Source: Bilabrum cf. latius
Taxonomy: Eukaryota; Bigyra: Bicosoecida; Bigyra; Bicosoecida
NCBI GenBank assembly: GCA_965178125.1
Contig: CBCXTV010000016.1
Coordinates: forward strand, 1-31,360
Length of the DNA: 31,360 nt
Direction: 5' to 3'
This document shows positions 8,417 to 16,808 of the stretch, piece after piece. Position 1 is the first letter of the stretch, and the number at the start of each line of letters is the position of its first letter. A model generated the notes under the pieces. That model had not been told where the DNA came from. It made no database searches and was given only the letters and a program-made list of their open reading frames with translations. Made by a program: the position numbers and the translations under genes.

Positions 8417-8608
8417 ATGTCTCGCCGTGCGCCCAAGGAGAGCTGCCGGTGGAAACAAGTTGTGCTTTCATCACGTCTTTTTTTTGCGGAGGTGCACATG
8501 GTGATGGAAACTTGCAGCTCTGATCTTCTTCCAATCTTGGTCATGCTCGTCACAGCGGTAGCATTCATTGGTACAGGCATGGTGTTTTCGCAGCAAGTGC
8601 GAGAGTGA
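8417..8608 (+). CDS. 63-aa ORF with C-terminal membrane segment (copy 1)
   Basis: ATG 8417 opens a frame through motif M4 (residues MSRRAPKESCRW) and ends with a hydrophobic stretch LLPILVMLVTAVAFIGTGMVF at about residues 37-57 that could span a membrane, followed by a short polar tail. Copy 2 has +1 and +2 indels that sum to +3 and keep the frame open. The motif lies inside the ORF, so the ORF may be an accident of a conserved regulatory element. No family is recognised. Confidence 0.3.
   Translation: MSRRAPKESCRWKQVVLSSRLFFAEVHMVMETCSSDLLPILVMLVTAVAFIGTGMVFSQQVRE
8423..8451 (+). promoter_or_regulatory. 28-nt upstream motif M4 (copy 1)
   Basis: CGCCGTGCGCCC-AAGGAGAG-CTGCCGGTG, preceded by TTTTCTTTTTCATGTCT and 377 bases before the Cys/His-cluster gene at 8828. 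Confidence 0.7.
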
Positions 8609-8827
8609 TGTTGCAGGTCACTTCCCTATGAGAAACGGGCGTTCACGCGGGGACGCTAATGAGCAGGCGGCACGGTGGACCTTCGGAGAGGCGAACAGTC
8701 GGGCGAGCGGACGGGCGGTCTTCGGGCCTAGAACCGAGCGTGAGTTATATGTGTTTCGCATGATTTTTTTCAGCGAGTGTCAGAGCGTCCCGAAACGATC
8801 CGCGCGCAATAAACCCGCGAGCGTATC

Positions 8828-9478
8828 ATGGCTTCTCGGTCGTGCGCGATTGAGGGATGCTCGAACGTCGCTGCGGTCCGCTGCTTGGCTGTCGGCGGAC
8901 CTTACTGTGGGGCGCACTGCAGTTGTGAGGGACACAGCCATCGACTCTCGCGCCCCGGCGCGCGTCGTGGAGAGGGGTCACAACTCAGGCGCTCCTTGCA
9001 TGGAATTCGGTATGAGGCGCTTTGGGAACTCCGTGATTGCGGCACGTATTTGGTGTATGATGAGAAGATGTTGTGCCTCGCGTACAACATCGAATCTGTC
9101 ACTGGTGCGATGAAGTTCGTGATTGCGGTGTTTGCGGCGCGTCTTGCATGGGACACGTTGCCCACGGAGCATCGCGCATGTGTCGCGGTGGCTTGGACAA
9201 CGTTGTCCGAAGCGCTGGGGGCGACTCGAAGGGGTCGCATGCTCGAGAGTTTGCGGTCATCTATGAATGCCGCAGACGTTGCTGACGTCGGGATGCGAGT
9301 TGCCCGCATGTGGGCGCGGGCGTTGACTCCGATCTCGTCGTTGTCAGCGAGCTCGAGCGCGGCCTCCTCGTCGCGCGAGCGCACGCCGCCACCACTTCGG
9401 TCGTCGAGTGTTGCAGCAGCGATGGCGGAGGTAATATCGGCATGCGTACTTGTAGCGGGGACACGGCATGGCTTTTAG
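8828..9478 (+). CDS. 216-aa protein with N-terminal Cys/His cluster (copy 1, intact)
   Basis: ATG 8828 is followed by a probable zinc-binding cluster in residues 6-36: C6, C11, C19, C27, H30, C31, C33 and H36. This resembles the spacing of B-box or treble-clef type fingers without matching one exactly. Residues 50-150 are a mixed helical region (LWELRDCGTYLVYDEKML; VAWTTLSEALG). Residues 165-195 are a Ser/Arg-rich linker, and the C-terminus is hydrophobic. Binding of nucleic acid or protein through the cluster is an inference. Motif M4 lies 377 bases upstream and a TTATATG word about 85 bases upstream. The copy 2 counterpart is broken by many indels, so this intact copy may be the only functional one in the window. 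Confidence 0.5.
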   Translation: MASRSCAIEGCSNVAAVRCLAVGGPYCGAHCSCEGHSHRLSRPGARRGEGSQLRRSLHGIRYEALWELRDCGTYLVYDEKMLCLAYNIESVTGAMKFVIAVFAARLAWDTLPTEHRACVAVAWTTLSEALGATRRGRMLESLRSSMNAADVADVGMRVARMWARALTPISSLSASSSAASSSRERTPPPLRSSSVAAAMAEVISACVLVAGTRHGF

Positions 9479-9619
9479 GAACATTGCAGTCATTCGTTTG
9501 AGTGATCTGGGTACTTTCCTCGAGCATTTTTCTTGGCCTTTTCATACGAGCGTGGAGTTTTTCTGAGGAGGCATCCACCGCGCAACAGTTTCCTTATGAC
9601 AGGGAATGTCTGACATTTC

Positions 9620-10325
9620 CGGGCGGGTGGGCGGCCCGGAGTGCGGGCGCGCGGGCGGGCCTGTTCGCGGGCAGGCGGGCGGAGGACGGGCGGGCGGGCG
9701 GGCAGGCGGGCGGGCGGGCGAGTGGTCGGGCGAGCGATCGGGTGGGTGCGCGGGCGATCGGGCGGGCGGGGGAGCGGGCAGAAAGCCGAGGGGCTATCCG
9801 GTGGAGCTGTTGGGCCGGCGAGCCCGCGGGTCGCCACGCGTACGCGCGTGGGCGCGCGCGGGTGTGCGCAAGCAGGCGAGCGCGCGCACGCGTGGGCAGG
9901 CAGGCTCGCGGGCGGACGGGTCGGCTGGCTGTCGGACGGGCGGACGGACGGGCGGCCGGGTGGGCGGGAGCGAGCGTGCGCGAGTGGATTGGTGTAGGCG
10001 GGCGGGCGCGCGGGCTAGCCAGCGGGTTCGCGAGCGGGCGGGCCACGGGCGGACGGAGGCGCGAGCGGGCAAACCGGCCAACGGGCCTGAGGGCCGGCGA
10101 GCGGGCTGGCGGGTGGGCGCCCGGGCGGGCCGGTGGGCGGGCCTCTGGGCGGACGCACGGTCGAGTGGGCGGGCAGGCGTGCGGGCAATTGGGTGAAAGG
10201 GCGGGCGGGTGCACGCGGGTGGGCGGACGAAAGGGCGAGCGGGCGAGCGGTCGTACGGGCGGGCGGGCGGGCAGACGGGCGGACGGGCGAGCGGGCGGGC
10301 GCGCGGGCGGGTCGCCACGGGCGGA
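9620..10325 (+). repeat. G-rich GGGC-type simple repeat block 2, ~700 bp (copy 1)
   Basis: A long degenerate array of GGGC, GGAC, GAGC and GGTG words with G runs on the plus strand. It keeps all frames open, which yields false Gly/Arg/Ala-rich proteins on plus and Pro/Ala/Arg-rich proteins on minus. It is nearly identical in copies 1 and 2, unlike the unstable stretch immediately upstream. G-quadruplex formation is likely from the sequence. Confidence 0.9.
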
Positions 10326-10353
10326 GTGTATCCATTCAGTGGTCTTTTTTTTC

Positions 10354-10381
10354 CGCCGTGCGCCCTCGTGAGCTGCCGGTG
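10354..10381 (+). promoter_or_regulatory. 28-nt upstream motif M5 (copy 1)
   Basis: CGCCGTGCGCCC-TCGTGAG-CTGCCGGTG, directly after TTTTTTTTC, 124 bases before the ATG at 10505. A TATATA word (about 10465-10470) lies between the motif and the gene. Confidence 0.7.
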
Positions 10382-10504
10382 TTTTGTCCAGAAATATGAA
10401 TCTGAACGCGGGAAGGACCGAGCATTTTTTCTTCTTGGATTCATACCCAGGTCTCCAGCGCCTCTATATACAAAACATGGCTTGGGCCTTGGAAAGAAAA
10501 GGTG

Positions 10505-11611
10505 ATGGCGACAAGCAGCGTCGACCAGGCGTCGATCACGGAGGCGGTCGCGAGGGCGGACATTCCGGCAGAGCTGGTCTCCGAGGCGGAGATAGCGAAC
10601 GCGCCGGAAATGCCCGCCGCAACGGCAAGCCGGGTGACGACTGAGAGCGGCACGACCCTAGGCGCCTATCTCATGGTCGATGAATTGCCGTCATACGCAC
10701 GGCGTTTTAAGGGCATGCCTGGCGACGTTCCGCCGTGGCCGCCCACGGCCCAGAGGCCAGCCGGGCCCCTAGCTTGGCGAGGCGGTATGGGCCGTTTCAT
10801 GTGGGACGGCGTGGAGAACGCGCCGGCCCCGCACATCCGGCGGTGGCGCGGAACTAATCCAGTCATCGCTCTGGATGCTGGTCGGACCCGAAGCTTCACT
10901 CGTTGGGTCGCCGCAGGCGGTTCGATAGGGCGACGCGACGCCCGACCGATTACAGCGGTCCATACCTTGTGGGAATGGATCGCGACCCGACCGCGGTTGG
11001 TGAATGGCATTCTTCGCGGTGCCATAGACCGCCCGGAGGGTTCTTTTTCTCCCCTCGGTTTCTATGTGCGATTCGATTTGCCCGCGGCAGACAGGATCGC
11101 CACGGATTTCGACGAGACCCGGTTCCGAACGAGCTTCCATGGTACAGCGCTGGAAGTACTTCACCGCATTGTTTTTGGCGGTCTCGCGACCGGGTGGGCT
11201 CGGAATTTTGAGGCCGGGCGGGAGTTGCAGGGAATTTATACATTCGCGCCTCAACGTGCGCATCTTTTGTCGTCGTATATATTGTACAGTGCCCTCGACG
11301 ACTCGGGGTGGTTGTATGGTCCTTTTTTAGAGGTCCGCAGTCCACACGATGATCCGCAAAAGCGGAAAACCGTCCTGCGCCGATCAGGCGGAGGGGACCG
11401 CCACCAGTGGATCTCCTACCCCGATAGCACTTTTCCCACGCATGTCTGGGTGCACATTGTGCACGTGTCAACGCTGTACTTGCATCCCGCAGACGCGGGT
11501 GTGTCTCTGTACGCGGAACCGGCATTCCAGCATTCGCTGGAAGTACACCCAGACGCAAGCTGGGAATACCTTTTGCATGCGAGTAGGCAGGCAGCGGACG
11601 TGGTTGTCTAA
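10505..11611 (+). CDS. 368-aa protein with possible ADP-ribosyltransferase-like domain (copy 1)
   Basis: The start is ATG 10505 (a GTG lies one codon upstream). Residues 1-60 are Ala/Glu/Ser-rich. Residues about 205-280 read FHGTALEVLHRIVFGGL, then GIYTF, then FLEVR. The spacing H212-Y245-E276 recalls the H-Y-E triad and the HGT/YF sequence style of PARP/diphtheria-type ADP-ribosyltransferase folds, where His and Tyr are also about 34 residues apart. If so it would transfer ADP-ribose from NAD to a target, but the family link is an inference from a few residues. The surrounding regions are Trp-rich and unrecognised. The protein looks identical in copy 2, with one silent change seen. It follows motif M5 closely. 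Confidence 0.6.
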   Translation: MATSSVDQASITEAVARADIPAELVSEAEIANAPEMPAATASRVTTESGTTLGAYLMVDELPSYARRFKGMPGDVPPWPPTAQRPAGPLAWRGGMGRFMWDGVENAPAPHIRRWRGTNPVIALDAGRTRSFTRWVAAGGSIGRRDARPITAVHTLWEWIATRPRLVNGILRGAIDRPEGSFSPLGFYVRFDLPAADRIATDFDETRFRTSFHGTALEVLHRIVFGGLATGWARNFEAGRELQGIYTFAPQRAHLLSSYILYSALDDSGWLYGPFLEVRSPHDDPQKRKTVLRRSGGGDRHQWISYPDSTFPTHVWVHIVHVSTLYLHPADAGVSLYAEPAFQHSLEVHPDASWEYLLHASRQAADVVV

Positions 11612-11679
11612 GAAGGATACGTGTCCTCTGCTGCGATGGAATGCGATGGACTGTGATCGCGTGCATGGAAAATCCACAT

Positions 11680-11707
11680 CGCCGTGCGCCCACGTGAGCT
11701 GCCGGTG
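11680..11707 (+). promoter_or_regulatory. 28-nt upstream motif M6 (copy 1)
   Basis: CGCCGTGCGCCC-ACGTGAG-CTGCCGGTG, identical to M7 over the motif. It sits 68 bases after the stop of the preceding gene and is followed only by very short ORFs. A hairpin GTGAAAGCG/CGCTTCAC at 11762-11782 lies between M6 and M7. Confidence 0.7.
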
Positions 11708-11823
11708 TACCCTTGGCATGTCTCACTTGGTCAATGTTATGATGACGACATGCAGGAAATGGTGAAAGCGCGTGACGCTTCACTAGCACGAGCTCATGCC
11801 CACGCTTCCATCTAGAGACACAT

Positions 11824-11851
11824 CGCCGTGCGCCCACGTGAGCTGCCGGTG
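11824..11851 (+). promoter_or_regulatory. 28-nt upstream motif M7 (copy 1)
   Basis: Identical to M6 over 28 bases and 144 bases downstream of it. The flanks also match partly (ACATCGCCG before; TTGGCATGT or TTTGCATGT and CAATnTT-CATGATG after), so the whole ~85-bp module was duplicated. It is the nearest motif upstream of the transposase leader ORFs at 12343. Confidence 0.7.
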
Positions 11852-11931
11852 TCGCGTTTGCATGTGTGAGTTGCTCAATTTTCTCATGATGGAATTCATC
11901 ACAGTAAGAATTGGCATGCGACTGGGCAGGT

Positions 11932-12278
11932 GAGCGGGGAGCCGAGCGGGCGGGCGGACGGGCGGACGGGCCAGCGGGTGGACGGGAGGGCGGGCTAGCG
12001 GGCGGGCGGGCGGGCGGACGGCGGGGCGGACGGGCCGGTGCGCGGGCGAACGGACGGGCTTGCAGGCGGGCGGGCGGGCGCGCGAGCTGATGGACGGAAT
12101 GACACGCGGGTGGGCGGGAGGGCGGGCGGGCAGGTGGGCGGGCGGGCGAGCGGGGGGGCGGGCGGGCGGACGAGCTCATGTGCGGGTAGACCAAGGGCGA
12201 ACGGGAGAACGGGCGGGCGGGCAGGAGGGCCGGCGGGCGGGCGGGCGGGTGGACTTGCGGACGAGCGGGTGGGCGGGA
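11932..12278 (+). repeat. G-rich GGGC-type simple repeat block 3, ~350 bp (copy 1)
   Basis: The same type of plus-strand G-run repeat as blocks 1 and 2. It separates motif M7 from the transposase leader ORFs. Confidence 0.9.
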
Positions 12279-12342
12279 ACCAGCGGACGCAGACTCTTTT
12301 GCAGAACGGAGTCGTTCCTTGTTCTCGTGGATTTTTGGTTGT

Positions 12343-12480
12343 ATGATGGCGACCCCAGGCACATTCCACGAAGAAGTCGAAGCAGGAAAAGCCCAAGGTA
12401 GAGGGCGGAAGTTCACCATGGCTGAGTCCGCAATCGCGGGGAAAGGGAATCCCAAGTTCTATGATGCCGCGATTACCTAG
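12343..12480 (+). CDS. 45-aa leader ORF upstream of transposase (copy 1)
   Basis: A short ATG frame just after the G-rich block, with residues HEEVEAGKAQGRGRKFT and GKGNPKFYDAAIT. It reads like a real, basic N-terminal protein segment and may be a first exon of the transposase gene, which starts 318 bases further on in another frame. I could not place a convincing splice site. Confidence 0.25.
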   Translation: MMATPGTFHEEVEAGKAQGRGRKFTMAESAIAGKGNPKFYDAAIT

Positions 12481-12500
12481 GCCAAACGCTTATTCCGGAA

Positions 12501-12779
12501 ATGATCTGGGGCACGTTGGAAAAAGGGCCACAGGAGAGCAGGACTCAACATACGAGATCCGTGAAAAAAGGGCTGTACCAAAACCCCGCCGAGCATGCAG
12601 CGAAACTTGATGACGACGACGCAAATGACGAACTGTGGTTAGCGCACCCCGCAACACGAGAACCACGCACTGCAAGCGCATCCGCCAGTGCACACTTCCC
12701 TACAGGGACCTGTAACACGGCACGAAAGCCCCCCGACAGCGGCATCTTGTCTGCAGCCCTTTTCGCGAGCCGCCTCTGA
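12501..12779 (+). CDS. 92-aa ORF directly upstream of and in frame with transposase (copy 1)
   Basis: A hydrophilic ORF (MIWGTLEKGPQ, then an acidic LDDDDAND stretch) ending at TGA 12777-12779. It is in the same frame as the transposase ATG at 12798, separated by that single stop and 18 bases. The stop is present in copies 2 and 3. It may be an upstream ORF, part of a longer ancestral N-terminus, or a spliced exon. Confidence 0.3.
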   Translation: MIWGTLEKGPQESRTQHTRSVKKGLYQNPAEHAAKLDDDDANDELWLAHPATREPRTASASASAHFPTGTCNTARKPPDSGILSAALFASRL

Positions 12780-12797
12780 AAAGCTGAGGCCCGAACG

Positions 12798-14782
12798 ATG
12801 AAAAGGTCCGCCATCACCGACGCACGTGCGCGCCGCAATGACCTCACGGATGCTTTACGCAAAATGCGGAGCGAAATCCGGGCGGAAGAGCGACGCGATG
12901 CCGAGCGTACCGCAGACACGGCGAGCGATGTTGAGGTGACCGACAAGAACTGCACACCTCGATATCGAGACACCGCGATCGTGATTTACATGCGTGTCCC
13001 AGACAGCGGGAAGGCAGCGCAAACCTTCCTGGAAGTATCCCTCGGGCGGAAATTGGGCGTGCCCGTCAACGCGGCGAAGTTCATGAACGTGGTGCGAGAG
13101 AAAAGTACCGCAACAAACATGAACAACGAGGCCACGACGGGATGGTGGAATCGACGACAAAGCGACGCCGAGAAGTATCTGCGCGAAAAAGATCTGGTGC
13201 AATGGATCGATGAGCAGAACCGGGGACGCGGTCTCGCGCCGAGTACTCGGACCGTCTACACACAACGCACGCGCGCTTCGGCATGCGAAAGTGTGGCCAC
13301 TGCCGCTCACGACGTCCCATTGCATGCAGCGCTCCCCCCGCGAAGGAAAAAATGGATGCGTGGCTTTATGCGTCGATGGGCGCTACGCCGCGGCACGCTC
13401 CCCTCCGGGACGGGCACGACGACGGAGGAGGCGGCACGGAAGGTTCCGGCAGGAAAGAGCCCCACATTTGCCCCACCGGCGGCTCCCAAAAAATCGCCCC
13501 CCGGGCCACTTTTGCGGGCCCAGTTTGGCGGCCAGAAAATGGCCACGATTTGGGGCCCACGCATTCATTCCACCACATGGGGGGTGGCCGGATTCCGGCC
13601 GCAGAATCGGGCCCGCCAAATCGTCCCACAGACCACCGCGTTCCCGGCAAACACGAGGCAACGGCCATGTGGAAGTGGGCGAATTTTTTGGAGCACACCG
13701 TGCCGCACAACAAAACGACCGTCTTCCTCAATTTCGACGAGAGTTCGTGCCGCCTGTGGACACCGCCGAAGCCAGGTTTACTGAGTGCCCGAACACACCT
13801 CGAAGTCAGGCGCGGCCGCGTGCCGCGACAGGTGGCATCCCTCAAGAATAAGCGCACGGCTTTCTCTCTTCTCGCTTTCCTTGCAGACAATGTGGAGATA
13901 CAGAAAGCATTGCCGCAAATTCTCTTGGTGAATTCGCACACCATTTCCGCCGCTGATACGACGTGGCTCCGCGAACAAACACGGAATTCAGGAGTTACTG
14001 TAGAGCGGCGGAAAACCGCGTGGTTGAAAGGCCCAGAACTCGGTCGCGTTCTGCGACTCGCAGGCCGCGCGTTAGAGCCATGGAAGGCGTCGCACAAATT
14101 CATTCTCGCACTCGATGCCTGCCCGACGCATTGGACAGCGAGCGTCGCACGCGCAGCCGCGGAGAGCGATATCAGAATTGTGTTCGTGCCACCATGCACG
14201 ACGTCCTTCCTGCAACCACTGGATGTGCACGTCTTTCACCATTTGAAACGCGCTGCGAGAAATGGTCTCGAAGAGCTGTACATAAAACAGCCAGTGGGGC
14301 CAATTCCGAGCAGAGATGTCGTGCGCATGTGGGCCAAAGCCACGCGGGAAGTTTTGCAGGCGCGGTGCTGGAAATTCGCGTTTCTCTCTTGTGGCTTCGG
14401 GCAAGGTCAGGAGCACCTCGGCACCCGATGCAGAGCTCGCACCGGCCTGGAAGCACCCCCAACTGTAGGACACGAGCTCCCATCGCTGGAGGAGCTCCAA
14501 CTTTGTACAACAGCACGGGCACGGTTGCCGCTCGGGTGGTGGTTCCATTTGCCCGTGCGCGCGGAACGCGAAAATGCCCTTCCGGCAGCTTTTTCAGCTC
14601 TAGCGCGTCCCGAGACCGCAGCGCCAGAACTCGCCGCCCCAGACGGGGCCGCGGGCGACGCAAGCGCCTTTCGCTCGGAAGCGCCGACATGTCCGAGCGC
14701 AGCGAGGCCGCAAGCGACGACGAGCGCGCCATCGAGGCTGCCGAGAGCGCGCCGGCTCTGGCCGGCGACGCGAAGGCCGTAG
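12798..14782 (+). pseudogene. pogo/Fot-like DDE transposase, frameshifted at 13496
   Basis: This is the same gene as the intact 26515-28500 but lacks one G after 13496 (TCG-CCCCCC here, TCGG-CCCCCC in the next copy). The frame is therefore lost just before the foldback insertion, and the catalytic part continues in a second frame to 14782. All DDE motifs are present downstream of the shift. The single-base loss beside a homopolymer could be a sequencing error or a real inactivating change. Confidence 0.75.
13510..13620. repeat. Foldback palindrome inside the transposase gene (first complete copy)
   Basis: The arms beginning TTTTGCGGGCCCAG and ending GATTCGGGCCCGCCAAA-like are imperfect complements over about 37 bases, with nested hairpins GGCCA-GAAAA-TGGCC and GGCCGGA-T-TCCGGCC. 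It occupies the linker between the DNA-binding and catalytic parts. It resembles the 6682-6780 foldback and the start of repeat R2 in its GGCC/GAAAATGG/GGGCCCA words. Confidence 0.65.
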
Positions 14783-15123
14783 CAGAAGAAAGGCAGCTTG
14801 ACGACGCAGTCGCTGCGACAACGGCCGCTCCCGGAGGCGCGCCGCCGAAGCCGCTCTCGACGAAAATCGACGAGCTGCGGGCGAAACAGGCGGCAATGAC
14901 AGCCGAGCGAAAGCGGGTGACAAAAGACCTCCGCAACCACGAAAAGCGACGTCGCCGTTTGAAAGCAAACGCACGTCGTCTGAGCAACGACGACCTCGCC
15001 GAGGTCATGCTCATGCGCGAGGCAAGTCGCCCGGACGCCGAGAGCGAAAAGGCCGGCGACGCAGCGTCGTCATCCGCCTCCGCGAAAAAGCCGAAAAAGA
15101 AGTCGTCCGCGAAGGAGGCGTGA
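14689..15123 (+). CDS. 144-aa coiled-coil protein overlapping transposase 3' end (copy 2)
   Basis: Identical to the ORF at 976-1410. It overlaps the last 94 bases of the transposase frame ending at 14782. Confidence 0.5.
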   Translation: MSERSEAASDDERAIEAAESAPALAGDAKAVAEERQLDDAVAATTAAPGGAPPKPLSTKIDELRAKQAAMTAERKRVTKDLRNHEKRRRRLKANARRLSNDDLAEVMLMREASRPDAESEKAGDAASSSASAKKPKKKSSAKEA

Positions 15124-15759
15124 AGGCGCGCCACGCAAGCATCATATGACGACATAGTTCATGGAAGTGTTGTGGTTTGACAGGTGAATCGGAAGCATGC
15201 TATCCCGTGTGAATTTGGGTTCATTGCGCATCATGACATGGATGACTCTCAGGCGAAAGAATTGCGGCGAAAGAGACGCGCTACTGCATGAAGACCACCG
15301 GCTGACAAAAGGAGACCAGCAGACGCACCAGAGCGACACGAGAAACAAAATCGGCGAAGAGTGAAACGTCCATAAACCAGGGAGAGGAGAGAAAAACAGG
15401 CCACATCAGCCAGAATCGGAAGAAATTGGCCAGAACCGACCGAAGTCCATAAGACATCGCATTCGTAGATCTGCATCCCCCAAAATCGTTGCAAACCACC
15501 CCTTCCCGCCGACATCGGACCAGATTTGACGAAAAACGTGCGAAAATGCATAGGAGGAGAGGGGGAATGTGGGGCGGGAATGGACGGAAATCGCGAAAAT
15601 CCCCAAAAAAACCAGGAACATCGGCCCAGATGAGGTCAAAACTGTGCAAATTACCACAAAAATACCCCCCCAAATCCAGAGAAATCGCGAAAATCTTAGA
15701 AAAAATGGGGAAATTGGGCTAAATTCTGTGGAACAATTGCCCAAAACGAGGCGAAATGT

Positions 15760-15794
15760 GGCCGAAGCGTGGAAATCTCCCTAGCGCTTCGGCC
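15760..15794. repeat. 10-bp perfect inverted repeat (copy 2)
   Basis: GGCCGAAGCG at 15760-15769 and CGCTTCGGCC at 15785-15794, same as 2048-2082. Confidence 0.85.
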
Positions 15795-15825
15795 CTAAAT
15801 GGTCCAAACCTAGTGTAAAATGAAG

Positions 15826-15916
15826 AAAAAAAGGGGGCCGAAGCGCCGAAGCGCTGGAAAGCGCTTTAAATATTTAAAAGCCTTTCCCAGCGCTTCTGCT
15901 TCGCCCCCCCTTTTTT
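15826..15916. repeat. ~90-bp palindrome, candidate origin (copy 2)
   Basis: Same as 2114-2204 and unchanged in sequence, although a nearby C/A-run spacer differs by one base. Confidence 0.55.
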
Positions 15917-16503
15917 AAGGGAAAATTGACCTCCAGAAAAGCAGAGGCCCAAACCAGGCAAAACCGAAAAGAAATGCCTCCAAAAAACGTGCGCGAGAAG
16001 CACGCATCGGAAAAAACAACCACTGAAAACAAGTGCCGGCCATACAATCATTAAGGGGTCCCCGTGTTGTGGATGTGGGCGCTTGCATCGTGATGGGAGA
16101 ATATCGTGGGATCGTTTGTAGTCTGTTAAGGTGTTTGCGGGAAGGAAACGAGGTCGAAAAGGAGACCTAGGTATAGGGAAGCAGGGACCCAGGGGAAAGC
16201 ATGCCATGTGTCGGAAAGTGGATGAAAGAGCGTGTGACGGGCACGTGGAATCGACTTGGATCCGGCAGTGGGAATCACTCGTTCTATGTCGGGAGACGTG
16301 AGGTTCCGGTGCACATCGTTGGAAAAGGCGAGGGCGTGAGGTGAGGGTAGAGGTATAAAGAAAATCCTGGTGAGGCCGTTCGAGTCTGCGCTTCGAGGAG
16401 AAGCGAAAGGCATTTGAGGGAATTTCGGACGCGAGGTGTTCTGAATGGTTGCACGTGTGGGATGCATCATGTAGGAACAGGAATGTGAATTCGTCTGGCT
16501 TTT

Positions 16504-16532
16504 CGCCGTGCGCCCGTTGAGAGCTGCCGGTG
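16504..16532 (+). promoter_or_regulatory. 28-nt upstream motif M1 (copy 2)
   Basis: CGCCGTGCGCCC-GTTGAGAG-CTGCCGGTG, preceded by GGCTTTT, 277 bases before the Rep ATG. It lies at the end of a 65-bp segment that copy 1 lacks. Confidence 0.7.
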
Positions 16533-16808
16533 TTTCCTTTTTCGGCATGTCCTTTTTGTCGTGTGTTCCATTGACATCACGGGGTGCATACGGTAGCCTT
16601 GCGTCGCTTCACACCGCAGGAATCTGTGGAGTTCCCGGTGTCAATGCTCTCCATGTTCCCCTCAGCATGGTCACATTCGACATGGGGTCCTCTGCACAGT
16701 CCATGTGCGAGCACTCGGCGTCATGCTCTGAATCATCGTCGCCTCGTTTGCATTTTTTTCTGTCGGAGTTGCCCAAGTGCCGAGCGGATTGTGACGCTTC
16801 GGAGTGCG

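Larger units (their letters stand above)
1..13713. repeat. 13.7-kb tandem unit, copy 1
   Basis: Base 1 onward matches base 13714 onward and base 27432 onward in the same orientation, defining a head-to-tail unit. This copy differs from the others by lacking a 65-bp segment near 2750, by a 72-T run at 5150-5221, by one extra T in the Rep gene, and by keeping an intact Cys/His-cluster gene at 8828-9478. The boundaries are set by the window edge and have no biological meaning. Confidence 0.97.

Noticed and set aside
9502-10444. Long ORFs on both strands through the G-rich block (Gly/Arg/Ala-rich on plus, Pro/Ala/Arg-rich on minus)
   Set aside because: They arise because a GGGC-type repeat contains no stop codons in any frame; every frame on both strands is open, and there is no sequence complexity.
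16584-16808. 75-residue N-terminal extension of Rep
   Set aside because: The extension is in frame only in copy 2; T-run length differences break it in copies 1 and 3, while ATG 16809 works in all three.
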